Shown one piece after another: positions 32,144 through 41,677 of a stretch of DNA of 64,000 bases (position 1 is its first letter; the number at the start of each line of letters is the position of its first letter). This DNA comes from Caballeronia sp. SBC1 (GTDB lineage Bacteria; Pseudomonadota; Gammaproteobacteria; Burkholderiales; Burkholderiaceae). The position numbers and the translations under genes were made by a program. The notes beneath the pieces were generated by a model. That model searched no databases, was not told the origin of the DNA, and worked only from the letters and a program-made list of their open reading frames with translations. The stretch covers positions 1,116,001-1,180,000 of the forward strand of contig NZ_CP049156.1 in assembly GCF_011493005.1 (NCBI RefSeq), read 5' to 3'.

Positions 32144-34159
32144 ATGTCCACGAAAAAACCCAGCGCCGCCGACAGCGGCAAGAACAGCGGATACAGCGAA
32201 GCATCGATCAAGGTGCTCAAGGGTCTCGAGCCGGTCAAGCAACGGCCCGGCATGTACACCCGCACCGAAAATCCGCTGCACATCATTCAGGAAGTCATCG
32301 ACAACGCCTCCGACGAGGCGCTCGGCGGCTACGGCAAGCAGATCACGGTCACGCTGCACGTTGATCATTCGGTGTCTGTCGAAGACGATGGACGCGGCAT
32401 CCCGTTCGGCATGCATCCGGAAGAAGGCGTGCCGGTCGTCGAGATCGTGTTCACGCGCCTGCACGCGGGCGGCAAGTTCGACAAGGCCGCCGGTGGTGCG
32501 TATACCTTTTCGGGTGGCCTGCACGGCGTGGGTGTCTCGGTCACGAACGCGCTGTCTACACGGATGGATGTGACCGTGTGGCGTGACGGCAAGGTCGCGG
32601 ATCTCGGTTTTTCGAATGGCGACGTGGTGAAGCCGCTCGAAACCCGGGCAATGAATCGCGGTGAAAAGAAGTCAGGGACGCGTGTCACTGCCTGGGCCAA
32701 TCCGAAATATTTCGATTCACCGAACCTGCCGGTGGGTGAATTGCAGCGGCTCTTGCGCTCGAAGGCGGTGTTGCTGCCGGGCGTGGAAGTCGTGCTCATC
32801 AACGAAAAGACCGGCGAACGCCAAAGCTGGAAATACGAAGACGGGTTGCGCGGTTACCTGCTCGAAGGCATGGGCGGCAGCGACTTGCTTATCCCCTTGT
32901 TCGAAGGCGAGCGGTTCGCGGGCAATGCGAAGTCGAATGAGGAAACCTTCGCCGAAGGCGAGGGCGCAACGTGGGTTGTTGCATGGAGCGAAGAAGGCCC
33001 GTTGTTGCGCGAGTCGTACGTCAACCTGATCCCGACGCCCGCGGGCGGCACGCATGAATCGGGCTTGCGCGACGGACTGTTTCAGGCGGTCAAGAGCTTT
33101 GTCGAACTGCATAACCTTCAGCCCAAGGGCGTGAAGCTGCTTGCGGAAGACGTGTTCGCCCGGGTGTCGTTCGTGTTGTCGGCGAAGGTGCTGGATCCGC
33201 AGTTTCAAGGGCAGATCAAGGAGCGCCTCAATAGCCGTGACGCGGTGAAACTCGTGTCGTCGTTTACGCGGCCCGCGCTTGAGCTGTGGTTGAACCAGCA
33301 CGTGGAGTATGGCAAGAAACTCGCGGAACTGGTGATCCGGCAAGCCCAGGCGCGTACGCGCGCCGGGCAGAAGATCGAAAAGCGCAAGAGCTCGGGCGTG
33401 GCCGTGCTGCCCGGCAAGCTGACCGATTGTGAATCGACGGATGTCTCGCGCAACGAACTCTTCCTGGTCGAGGGCGATTCGGCAGGCGGCTCGGCGAAGA
33501 TGGGCCGCGACAAGGAATTCCAGGCCATCCTGCCGTTGCGCGGCAAAGTGCTGAACACGTGGGAAACCGAGCGCGACAGGTTGTTCGCGAACAACGAAGT
33601 GCACGACATCGCGGTGGCGATCGGCGTGGACCCGCACGGTCCGGACAGCCTTGACCAGAAGGCCGATCTCTCGAATCTGCGTTACGGCAAGATCTGCATC
33701 TTGTCGGACGCGGACGTGGACGGCTCGCACATCCAGGTTCTGCTGCTCACGCTGTTCTTCAAGCATTTCCCGCAACTGATCGAGCAGGGCAATGTTTGCA
33801 TCGCGCGGCCGCCGCTGTTTCGCGTCGATGCCCCCGCGCGTGGAAAGAAGCCGGCGCAAAAGCTCTACGCACTCGATGAAGGTGAGCTCGAGGCGATTCT
33901 GGACAAGCTGAGGAAGGACGGCGTGCGCGAGACGCAATGGTCGATCAGCCGTTTCAAGGGGCTGGGCGAGATGAGCGCGGAGCAGTTGTGGGACACCACG
34001 ATGAACCCGGACACGCGCCGCCTGCTGCCGGTTCAAGTCGGTGATCTCGGGTTTGACGACACGGTCACACGTATGACAATGCTGATGGGCAAGGGCGAAG
34101 CGGCGTCGCGGCGCAGTTGGCTGGAGGAGAAGGGCAACGAAGTTGAAGCCGACATTTGA
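32144..34159 (+). CDS. parE: DNA topoisomerase IV subunit B
   Basis: 671 residues from ATG 32144 (MSTKKPSAADSG). GHKL ATPase domain: KQRPGMYTRT, EVIDNASDEALGGYG, VEDDGRGIPFGMH, GGLHGVGVSVTNAL. Toprim domain: VEGDSAGGSAKMGRD and SDADVDGSHIQVLLLT, which coordinate Mg2+. C-terminal: RFKGLGEM and MNPDTRRLL. It works with ParC as A2B2 to decatenate daughter chromosomes. Length and adjacency to parC distinguish it from gyrB. parC follows after 80 bases. Confidence 0.96.
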   Translation: MSTKKPSAADSGKNSGYSEASIKVLKGLEPVKQRPGMYTRTENPLHIIQEVIDNASDEALGGYGKQITVTLHVDHSVSVEDDGRGIPFGMHPEEGVPVVEIVFTRLHAGGKFDKAAGGAYTFSGGLHGVGVSVTNALSTRMDVTVWRDGKVADLGFSNGDVVKPLETRAMNRGEKKSGTRVTAWANPKYFDSPNLPVGELQRLLRSKAVLLPGVEVVLINEKTGERQSWKYEDGLRGYLLEGMGGSDLLIPLFEGERFAGNAKSNEETFAEGEGATWVVAWSEEGPLLRESYVNLIPTPAGGTHESGLRDGLFQAVKSFVELHNLQPKGVKLLAEDVFARVSFVLSAKVLDPQFQGQIKERLNSRDAVKLVSSFTRPALELWLNQHVEYGKKLAELVIRQAQARTRAGQKIEKRKSSGVAVLPGKLTDCESTDVSRNELFLVEGDSAGGSAKMGRDKEFQAILPLRGKVLNTWETERDRLFANNEVHDIAVAIGVDPHGPDSLDQKADLSNLRYGKICILSDADVDGSHIQVLLLTLFFKHFPQLIEQGNVCIARPPLFRVDAPARGKKPAQKLYALDEGELEAILDKLRKDGVRETQWSISRFKGLGEMSAEQLWDTTMNPDTRRLLPVQVGDLGFDDTVTRMTMLMGKGEAASRRSWLEEKGNEVEADI

Positions 34160-34239
34160 CGCTTTCACGCTTCGGCGAATGCCGATCTGACGCTGTATGC
34201 ACACTCTGAACCTCGTCAACGCATAACACTGGAAATCTG

Positions 34240-36552
34240 ATGGACGATCTCTTCGCGGACCAAGAAGCCGCGCCCGAAGGCGAAAAACTGACGCTCGGCG
34301 ACTACGCCGAGCGCGCGTATCTCGACTATGCGGTGAGCGTGGTCAAAGGCCGGGCGCTGCCCGACGTTTCCGATGGCCAGAAGCCGGTGCAACGCCGCAT
34401 CCTGTTCGCGATGAACGAGATGGGCCTTGCCAACACCGCCAAGCCGGTGAAGTCGGCTCGCGTGGTGGGCGACGTGCTGGGTAAATACCATCCGCACGGA
34501 GACCAGTCGGCCTACGACGCACTCGTGCGTCTCGCACAGGCGTTTTCGATGCGCTATCCGTTGATCGACGGGCAGGGCAACTTCGGCTCGCGCGACGGCG
34601 ATGGCGCGGCCGCCATGCGTTACACGGAAGCGCGTCTCACCCCGATCGCGAAATTGCTGCTGGATGAAATCGACATGGGTACCGTCGATTTCATGCCGAA
34701 CTACGACGGTTCATTCCAGGAGCCGAAGCTTTTACCCGCGCGCCTGCCGTTCGTGCTGCTGAACGGCGCGTCGGGTATTGCCGTGGGGATGGCGACCGAG
34801 GTTCCTTCGCACAATCTGCGTGAAGTCGCGGCGGCGGCGGTTGCAATGATCCGAGATCCGAAGATCGATCACGCGCGGCTGGTCGAGCTGATTCCTGGTC
34901 CGGATTTTCCGGGCGGCGGGCAGATTATTTCGAGTCAGACCGAGATCGCTGCGGCTTATGAAACCGGCCGCGGCAGCCTGAAGGTGCGGGCGCGCTGGAA
35001 GATCGAGGAGATGGCGCGCGGTCAGTGGCAACTGATCATCACGGAATTGCCGCCGAGCACGTCGGGTCAGAGAGTGCTCGAGGAGATCGAGGAACTGACG
35101 AACCCGAAGATCAAGCTCGGCAAGAAAGCACTGAGCCCCGATCAGTTGCAGACCAAGCAGACGCTGCTCGCCTTGCTCGACACGGTCCGCGACGAATCCG
35201 GCCGTGACGCGCCGGTGCGGCTGGTGTTCGAGCCGAAGTCGAGCCGTATCGACCAGACCGAGTTCGTGAATTCGCTGCTCGCGCACACGAGCCTGGAGTC
35301 GAACGCATCGATCAACCTGGTGATGATCGGCGCGGACGGCCGGCCGCGCCAGAAAAGCATTGGCGAGATCCTGCATGAATGGGTCGGCTTCCGGTTCACG
35401 ACGGTCACGCGCCGCACGCAACATCGGTTGGGGAAGGTGAACGACCGGATTCATATTCTTGAAGGGCGGATGATCGTCTTCCTGAATATCGATGAAGTGA
35501 TTCGTGTCATCCGCGAAGCCGACGATCCGAAGCAGGCGCTGATGGAGAGGTTCACCCTCAGCGAGCGTCAGGCCGACGACATCCTCGAAATCCGTTTGCG
35601 GCAACTGGCGCGGCTCGAAGCAATCAAGATCGAGCAGGAACTGAAGGAATTGCGCAGCGAAAAGGAAAAACTCGAAGAGTTGCTCAACAGCGACGCCGCC
35701 ATGAAACGGCTGCTGATCAAGGAGATCGAAGCCGACGCCAAGCAATATGGCGACGATCGCCGCACGCTGATCCAGCCGGAAAAGCGGGCGACGTTCGAGG
35801 CGCGCGTGGTCGATGATCCAGTGACGGTGGTGGTATCGCAGAAGGGCTGGGTGCGGGCGTTGAAGGGGCATGGTCTCGATCCGGCCAGCTTCCAGTTCAA
35901 GGCCGGCGACGGCATTTACGCCGCGTTCCAGGCGCGTACGCCGGACATGCTGATCGCGTGGGGCAGCAACGGGCGCGTGTACTCCGTGCCGGTTGCAATC
36001 CTGCCGGGCGGCCGGGGCGACGGTGTTCCTGTCACGTCGCTGATCGAACTCGAGTCGGGGTCGCACCTGCTGCATTACTTCGCCGCTTCGGTTGAGCAAC
36101 CCTTGCTGCTGGCATCGAGTAACGGCTTTGGTTTCATGGCCAAGCTGGGTGACATGGTGAGCCGTGTGAAGGCGGGCAAGTCGTTCATGACTATCGATGA
36201 AGGCGCGGCGCCGCTTACGCCCATGCCAGTCCTGCCCGGCGCGACGCGGGTCGTGTGCTTGTCGAGCAACGGGCGCCTCCTGGTATTTGATATGGACGAG
36301 ATGAAGACCTTGTCGGGCGGCGGCAGGGGTGTCATTTTGATGGCGCTCGATCCGAAGGAGACGTTGCGGCAAGCGCTGGCTATTGACGCACGCGGTTTGG
36401 TGCTGATCGGCACGGGCCGGGGCGGCAAGGCGCGTGACGAGAAACTCGCGGGTGCGGCCCTGGAAGCGCACGTAGGCAAGCGGGCGCGCAAGGGCCGTGC
36501 GCCCGATTCCACTATCAAGGTGACGGAGTTGCGGCCGGTGTTCGAAGGCTGA
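34240..36552 (+). CDS. parC: DNA topoisomerase IV subunit A
   Basis: 770 residues. Breakage-reunion domain with catalytic Tyr128 in [11 protein letters not shown], preceded by [11 protein letters not shown] and GKYHPHGD. In the quinolone-determining region, the position equal to E. coli Ser80 is Gln89 and that of Glu84 is Asp93. A coiled-coil region ([20 protein letters not shown]) leads to a beta-pinwheel C-terminal domain with fewer blades than GyrA. It forms topoisomerase IV with ParE encoded just upstream. Confidence 0.96.
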   Translation: MDDLFADQEAAPEGEKLTLGDYAERAYLDYAVSVVKGRALPDVSDGQKPVQRRILFAMNEMGLANTAKPVKSARVVGDVLGKYHPHGDQSAYDALVRLAQAFSMRYPLIDGQGNFGSRDGDGAAAMRYTEARLTPIAKLLLDEIDMGTVDFMPNYDGSFQEPKLLPARLPFVLLNGASGIAVGMATEVPSHNLREVAAAAVAMIRDPKIDHARLVELIPGPDFPGGGQIISSQTEIAAAYETGRGSLKVRARWKIEEMARGQWQLIITELPPSTSGQRVLEEIEELTNPKIKLGKKALSPDQLQTKQTLLALLDTVRDESGRDAPVRLVFEPKSSRIDQTEFVNSLLAHTSLESNASINLVMIGADGRPRQKSIGEILHEWVGFRFTTVTRRTQHRLGKVNDRIHILEGRMIVFLNIDEVIRVIREADDPKQALMERFTLSERQADDILEIRLRQLARLEAIKIEQELKELRSEKEKLEELLNSDAAMKRLLIKEIEADAKQYGDDRRTLIQPEKRATFEARVVDDPVTVVVSQKGWVRALKGHGLDPASFQFKAGDGIYAAFQARTPDMLIAWGSNGRVYSVPVAILPGGRGDGVPVTSLIELESGSHLLHYFAASVEQPLLLASSNGFGFMAKLGDMVSRVKAGKSFMTIDEGAAPLTPMPVLPGATRVVCLSSNGRLLVFDMDEMKTLSGGGRGVILMALDPKETLRQALAIDARGLVLIGTGRGGKARDEKLAGAALEAHVGKRARKGRAPDSTIKVTELRPVFEG

Positions 36553-36581
36553 TAGTCCACGCACAATAACGCGTGATAACG

Positions 36582-36615
36582 CGCCTCGGGTTGGCTAGGC
36601 CGGCCCGGGGCGTTT
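36582..36615 (+). terminator. terminator of parE-parC
   Basis: CGCCTCGGG pairs with CCCGGGGCG (one G-T) followed by TTTGTTT. Confidence 0.7.
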
Positions 36616-36774
36616 GTTTATCTTGAAAATACTTGAACTGGCTCCGTCTGACTGAGTCGAACGCCCGAACCTTGTGAAAAAAGGCGGCGGGCGAAGTGGC
36701 GGATAAGTGCTTGGGTGATTAAGCGCTTGGCTCGACAGTGGGAACCGGTGATTCACCTGCATTTAGGAACGTTA

Positions 36775-37233
36775 ATGAATAAAGCGATTGAAGTGGCGCT
36801 GTTCCTGCATTTGTTGGGAGTGGCGGTCTGGATTGGCGGGATGATTTTTGCTCACTTCTGTCTGCGGCCGGCAATAGCGGATTTATCGCCGCAATTGAGG
36901 TTGCCGTTATGGGAGTCGGTATTCGCTCGATTTTTTAACTGGGTGGCGGCATCGGTGCTGGTGATTTTGCTGACAGGCGGCTTTTTGCTGACGCAATTCG
37001 GCGGTGCGCACGCGCCGTTGCCGTTACACATCATGGCGGGTCTCGGCATTGTGATGATGCTGATTTTTGGCCATATCCGCTTTGGCGTATTCCCGAAAAT
37101 CCGCCGCGCAGTGCAATCGCAAAACTGGCCGGATGGTGCGAGAGCGGTAGGTACGATCAGAAGGCTCGTGCTGGTCAATATCGTGTTGGGTGTGGTGACA
37201 ATCGGCGCAGCGGTGTTGTCGCGGGGAATGTAG
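36775..37233 (+). CDS. CopD-like four-helix membrane protein
   Basis: 152 residues from ATG 36775 (AGGAA upstream). Four hydrophobic segments: ALFLHLLGVAVWIGGMIFAH, WVAASVLVILLTGGFLL, HIMAGLGIVMMLIFGHIRF, LVLVNIVLGVVTIGAAVL. His in LHLLGVAVWIGG and in the third helix fits the CopD/DUF2269-like family of possible copper or heme-binding membrane proteins. The exact role is unknown. Confidence 0.8.
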   Translation: MNKAIEVALFLHLLGVAVWIGGMIFAHFCLRPAIADLSPQLRLPLWESVFARFFNWVAASVLVILLTGGFLLTQFGGAHAPLPLHIMAGLGIVMMLIFGHIRFGVFPKIRRAVQSQNWPDGARAVGTIRRLVLVNIVLGVVTIGAAVLSRGM

Positions 37234-37260
37234 CGCGTTATTGCACAAATCGTCGCGGAA

Positions 37261-40200
37261 ATGAGTGACGAAGTGCAGCGGTCAGTCTCAGCATTTCATT
37301 CCACGTTTGAAGGTATTCCGGGTGATGGTCAATCCCTTCGCGACGGTCTAGAGTGCTGGGATTCATCGTTTGGGAAATGGCCAATGCGTGCTTCGATCGT
37401 GTCAGCAAGGGAATGCCCTGGTGGTGCGTTGTCCGGATCTAAAGCGGGGCATGGCTGGCTGGACGTTCCAATCGATCGAATAGTTCGAGTAAGCATTCTG
37501 ATCCTGGTCAATTGCATTGCTCAGAAAGCGCGTGCAACGGATCTCGACAGTTCTCAGACCGGCTATATATTGACTCCGGCTGGCAACCCGTACAACGTCA
37601 TTGCCGGCGCAAATATTGATACAACTGCGCAGGGCAGCATTGGGATCTACGGGAGCTCCAATCACTCAGCCACATGGGCTTTGACCAATAACGGGACCGT
37701 TACTGGGGGTTACTACGCCGTCGAGTTCGATAGTCCCGTCGTGCTTGTCAATAATGGATCAATGATTAGCCGGGCCACCTCGTCCATCGCTTTGTACAGC
37801 GGCGGCAACGTGACCAATTCCGCCGACGCTACGATTGTTGGCCGGCTTGATGGCATCTTCGCTAATAGTGCGACCAGCTCGGTCACTAATGCGGGTGACA
37901 TTGGAGGCTCGGCATCGGATATTACGCAAACTCAGTCGGGGGTTCATTTGCCGAGTGGGGGAGCGGTGACCAATCTCGGCACGGGAAGAATTGCGGCTTT
38001 TGGTCCGGGCATTCTCGGTAATTCGGCGACCACGGTTCAGAACGCCGGGCTGATTATCTCTTTCAACAACACGGCTATCGATTTGTCCGCCGATAAGGCA
38101 GGCGTTGGCAGCGTGGTTTCCAATAGCGGCACCATCACCGGGCAAGGGGGCACGGCAATTCTCTTCGGCCCGGAAGACAATAGCTTGATTCTGGCGGGTA
38201 CCTCGGTGATTACCGGAATTGTCGATGCGAGTGCGCATGGCGTATCCACAACCAATACGCTGGTTCTCGGCGGGACCAGTTTGGGCCGATTCGATATATC
38301 GAGTCTCGGTGCGTCCGCGCAATATCGCGGCTTCGATATCCTGCAGAAGAACGATTCAGGCACCTGGACCTTGACTGGCGCCAATGGCGCCGCGCAGACA
38401 TGGCTCGTTAGCGGAGGCGGCGTTGCGATGGCGGGGCAGTTGAACGGTAGTCTCGTTGCAACGCCGGGGGCAACAGGGCTCGACATCGAGGTAGCGTCCG
38501 GCGGCTCGATTTCCGCTTCGTCGGGAAGCGGCGTGTCGGTCAATGACGCGAGCCGTGTCGTCAACAGTGGATTAATAAATAGTAGTGCAGATGGTGCCGC
38601 CGCGGTCGTCGCGAATGGTGCGGGAACGAGCGTTTTCAATTCGGGGTCCATTACGGCGACGGGTGGCAACGCATCCGGGATTACGATCGATGCGTCAACG
38701 GGCACAGCGAGCTTGACGAACGAGCAGGGCGGATCGATTACAAGTGCAGCGGGCGATGCTGTGCAGGCGGGTTCGAACGTTTCGATCGTCAACGCGGGGT
38801 CCATCGCAACCACGGGCGGGAATGGCGCGGGGATTAGGATCGATGCGTCCACGGGCCCGACGACCCTTCTGAACAAACAAGGGGGATCGATCAAGAGCGC
38901 AGCGGGCGTCGCTGTCCAGGCCGGTTCGAATGTGTCGATCACCAACGCGGGGACCATCGCAGCAGAAGGCGCAAACGCAACGGGCGTTGTGATCGATGCA
39001 TCAACAGGCTCAGCGAGTCTGACGAACGCGCAAGGGGGATCGATTACAAGCGTAGGAGCTGCCGCCGTACGGGTCGGTTCGAATGTTTCGATCATCAACG
39101 CGGGGTCCATTGCAACCACGGGCGGAAATGGCGCGGGGATTACGATTGATGCGTCCATGGGTCCCACGACCCTTCTGAACAAACAAGGTGGATCGATCAC
39201 GAGCGCGGGAGGCGCCGCCGTCCAGGCTGGCTCGAATACGTCAATCACGAACGCAGGGACCATCGCAGCGGAAGGCGCAAACGGAACGGGCGTCGCGATC
39301 GATGCATCAACAGGTTCAGCGAGTTTGACGAACGCACAAGGGGGATCGATTACAAGCGTAGGAGCTGCCGCCGTACGGGCCGGTTCGAATGTTTCGATCA
39401 TCAACGCGGCCTCCATCGCAATGACGGGCGGGAATGGCGCGGGAATTACGATCGATGCGTCCATGGGTCCCACGACCCTTCTGAACAAACAAGGTGGATC
39501 GATCACGAGCGCGGGAGGCGCCGCCGTCCAGGCTGGTCCGAATGTGTCGATCACCAACGCAGGGACCATCACAGCGGAAGGCGCAAACGGAACGGGCGTC
39601 GCGATCGATGCATCAACAGGCTCAGCGAGTCTGACGAACGCACAAGGCGGATCCATCACAAGCGCACCAGGCGCCGCCGTACAGGCCGGTTCGAACGTCT
39701 CGATCTATAACGCCGGAACCTTGATCGGAAATAGTGCCGCGGTTCGTTTTACTGGGTCAAACAATCGCCTGACGCTCGACAGTGGCAGTCAGGTATCAGG
39801 CGACCTTGATGGCGGAAACGGTTCGGCGAATGCGTTGGTCCTACAGGGTTCGGGGACACTATCCAGTCGTACCTACGGTTTTTCCACGTTCGCGATGCAA
39901 GGCATTGACTGGACAGTGTCCAGCTCCGTTCAGACAGGAGGCTCGAGCGCAATTGAAAGTGGCACCTTGAGCCTGACAGGCGCCTTGACCAGTCCGGTGA
40001 TAACCGTCGCTCCGGGCGCCACCCTCACCGGAACGGGGACCTTGAATGGTGCACTCACGTTACAAGGCGTCATTGCACCGGGCGTGACGAGCACCGCAGC
40101 GACAACGGGTCTTCAGCCTTTGGCGATCGGCACACTGTCAGTAGTCGGCTCATACATCCAGACTGCCGGCAGCCGCTACGACGCCAATGTCTCGCCACAA

Positions 40201-41571
40201 GGAATCGATCTCATTAGCGTCGATGGCACCGCAACGCTGCAAGGCGGCACAGTACAAGCGCGTTTGCGCACCGGATTATTCACGCCAACTGACACGTACG
40301 AGATAATTAGTACAACTGCTGGTTTAAACGGCGCTTTCTCGGGCATCACAACGTTTAACCCATTCGTCCTGCCCACATTAGTCTACGACGCGAACAATGC
40401 CTACATTCACGTACAGCGCGGCTTCCAGTTCGCTGGTGGCACGCCGAACCAGATAGCGGTCGAGGCGGCACTCGATCACGGCGTCGCAGGTATCGGCACG
40501 GGGGCTCTGCCCACTCGCGATTTTCTGGCCGTCACGGGCGATCTGGTGAGCCTCGAAGGTTCATCGGCTTACGCCGCACTCGACCAACTGAGCGCGGAAG
40601 CCTATACCGCGTTCCCAAACGCTCACTTCGAAGCCGTGCGGCTGGGCATGGACGCAATCGATTCAAGATTGACCGCAGCACGCACCACGGGTGCATGTGC
40701 TGCAGGCGATGTGGCTGCATTGTCTGCAAACGGGGAGCGGGCATGCTCGTGGATCAGCGTGCTCGGCAGCACCGGCAGGGCAGCCGGGTATGACACGTGG
40801 CTTGGCCAGCAAACAAGTCTGGCTGGCGTGATATCCGGCGTCGACTATCGCATTGCGCCTCAGTTGACGCTGGGCGCCGCGTTGGTCGCTGTGCACGGTA
40901 ATACGTCAACGGACACGCTGCCTGTTCACGGCCAATTCGATAGTTATCAGGCGGCGCTTTACGGCAGTTACGAGCCGGGAGCTTATTGGCTCCAGGGCAC
41001 GATTGGCTATGCGCGCAATGACGATCAAATGAAACGCTCCCTCTTTTTCACCGATACCCCGCGCACGGCGTTTGGAAACGTCGATGGAAACCAGTACTTC
41101 GCATCGCTACGTAACGGCGTGGATCTGCCTATAGAGAAACTTGGTGTATTCACACCGTTCGTGGCGCTTGAAATGCAGAGTGTAGAGAGTCCGGGATTCA
41201 CTGAAACCGGAGCAGATTCGGTGAATCTGGCCGTCTCCGGGAATACGGCGAATTCAATGCGCTCGCTACTGGGTGCGCAATGGCGTAAGGACGTCGATTT
41301 GCTCGGCCGCGGCTGGAGCTTTAACGGGCAACTGGCCTGGGCTCATCAATATGGCACGCAGACCCAATCGATTGACGCGCGCTTCGAAGGCGCAGCAGAT
41401 AGTGGTTTTACGGTTCACGGCAGCGGACCGGCGCGAGATATGGCACAAGTCGGTCTTGGAGCACGAGTGGAGTTGGGCCGGCAAATTCATGCTTTCTTTC
41501 GCTATGACGGTGAATTCGGCGGTGGTGGTCACACGCATGCGGGAACCGCAGGCATCGATTACCGGTGGTGA
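37261..41571 (+). CDS. autotransporter adhesin-like protein (type Va) with repeat passenger
   Basis: 1436 residues from ATG 37261; ATG 37384 (residue 42) is an alternative that places the hydrophobic signal core (IVRVSILILVNCIAQKARA) nearer the start. The passenger (residues ~90-1080) is a Gly/Ser/Thr/Asn-rich beta-helix with NNGT/NAGT rungs. In its middle are seven 51-residue repeats. A junction (LTGTGTLNGALTLQGVIAPG, then SYIQTAGSRYDANV) leads to the autotransporter beta-barrel (residues ~1150-1436) ending in the typical aromatic residues YRW. It is predicted to be exported by Sec and displayed on the outer membrane. The ligand is unknown. Confidence 0.93.
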   Translation: MSDEVQRSVSAFHSTFEGIPGDGQSLRDGLECWDSSFGKWPMRASIVSARECPGGALSGSKAGHGWLDVPIDRIVRVSILILVNCIAQKARATDLDSSQTGYILTPAGNPYNVIAGANIDTTAQGSIGIYGSSNHSATWALTNNGTVTGGYYAVEFDSPVVLVNNGSMISRATSSIALYSGGNVTNSADATIVGRLDGIFANSATSSVTNAGDIGGSASDITQTQSGVHLPSGGAVTNLGTGRIAAFGPGILGNSATTVQNAGLIISFNNTAIDLSADKAGVGSVVSNSGTITGQGGTAILFGPEDNSLILAGTSVITGIVDASAHGVSTTNTLVLGGTSLGRFDISSLGASAQYRGFDILQKNDSGTWTLTGANGAAQTWLVSGGGVAMAGQLNGSLVATPGATGLDIEVASGGSISASSGSGVSVNDASRVVNSGLINSSADGAAAVVANGAGTSVFNSGSITATGGNASGITIDASTGTASLTNEQGGSITSAAGDAVQAGSNVSIVNAGSIATTGGNGAGIRIDASTGPTTLLNKQGGSIKSAAGVAVQAGSNVSITNAGTIAAEGANATGVVIDASTGSASLTNAQGGSITSVGAAAVRVGSNVSIINAGSIATTGGNGAGITIDASMGPTTLLNKQGGSITSAGGAAVQAGSNTSITNAGTIAAEGANGTGVAIDASTGSASLTNAQGGSITSVGAAAVRAGSNVSIINAASIAMTGGNGAGITIDASMGPTTLLNKQGGSITSAGGAAVQAGPNVSITNAGTITAEGANGTGVAIDASTGSASLTNAQGGSITSAPGAAVQAGSNVSIYNAGTLIGNSAAVRFTGSNNRLTLDSGSQVSGDLDGGNGSANALVLQGSGTLSSRTYGFSTFAMQGIDWTVSSSVQTGGSSAIESGTLSLTGALTSPVITVAPGATLTGTGTLNGALTLQGVIAPGVTSTAATTGLQPLAIGTLSVVGSYIQTAGSRYDANVSPQGIDLISVDGTATLQGGTVQARLRTGLFTPTDTYEIISTTAGLNGAFSGITTFNPFVLPTLVYDANNAYIHVQRGFQFAGGTPNQIAVEAALDHGVAGIGTGALPTRDFLAVTGDLVSLEGSSAYAALDQLSAEAYTAFPNAHFEAVRLGMDAIDSRLTAARTTGACAAGDVAALSANGERACSWISVLGSTGRAAGYDTWLGQQTSLAGVISGVDYRIAPQLTLGAALVAVHGNTSTDTLPVHGQFDSYQAALYGSYEPGAYWLQGTIGYARNDDQMKRSLFFTDTPRTAFGNVDGNQYFASLRNGVDLPIEKLGVFTPFVALEMQSVESPGFTETGADSVNLAVSGNTANSMRSLLGAQWRKDVDLLGRGWSFNGQLAWAHQYGTQTQSIDARFEGAADSGFTVHGSGPARDMAQVGLGARVELGRQIHAFFRYDGEFGGGGHTHAGTAGIDYRW
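38638..39708 (+). repeat. seven 153-bp in-frame repeats in autotransporter passenger
   Basis: Seven units of 51 codons starting at N-(A/S)-(G/A)-(S/T)-I. Two unit types alternate: A (SIATTGGNGAG, GPTTLLNKQGG) and B (TIAAEGANGTG, GSASLTNAQGG), so the higher-order period is 306 bp. Units 4 to 7 are almost identical at DNA level, indicating recent duplication or gene conversion. Confidence 0.9.
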
Positions 41572-41677
41572 CACTGTACTCGAGCGCTCCTTGCGTCGCG
41601 CACACTTGAATTGAGTCCAAATCCAAACGCAGCAAACGCAGCCCCGCTTGTCTTCACGAGCTGATCGACCCACATGA

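Noticed and set aside
34732..36564. Minus-strand 610-codon open frame over parC, and similar long antisense frames over uup and parE
   Set aside because: They are GC-rich antisense shadows of well-supported genes; no domain or ribosome binding site.
38037..39659. Long minus-strand open frame (540 codons) inside the autotransporter gene
   Set aside because: It is an antisense product of the 153-bp in-frame repeats; its translation is Pro/Val/Ala low-complexity without domains, while the plus strand has a clear autotransporter.
38638..39708. Possible CRISPR array because of regular repeats
   Set aside because: Repeat unit is 153 bp, in frame and coding, with no unique spacers and no cas genes.
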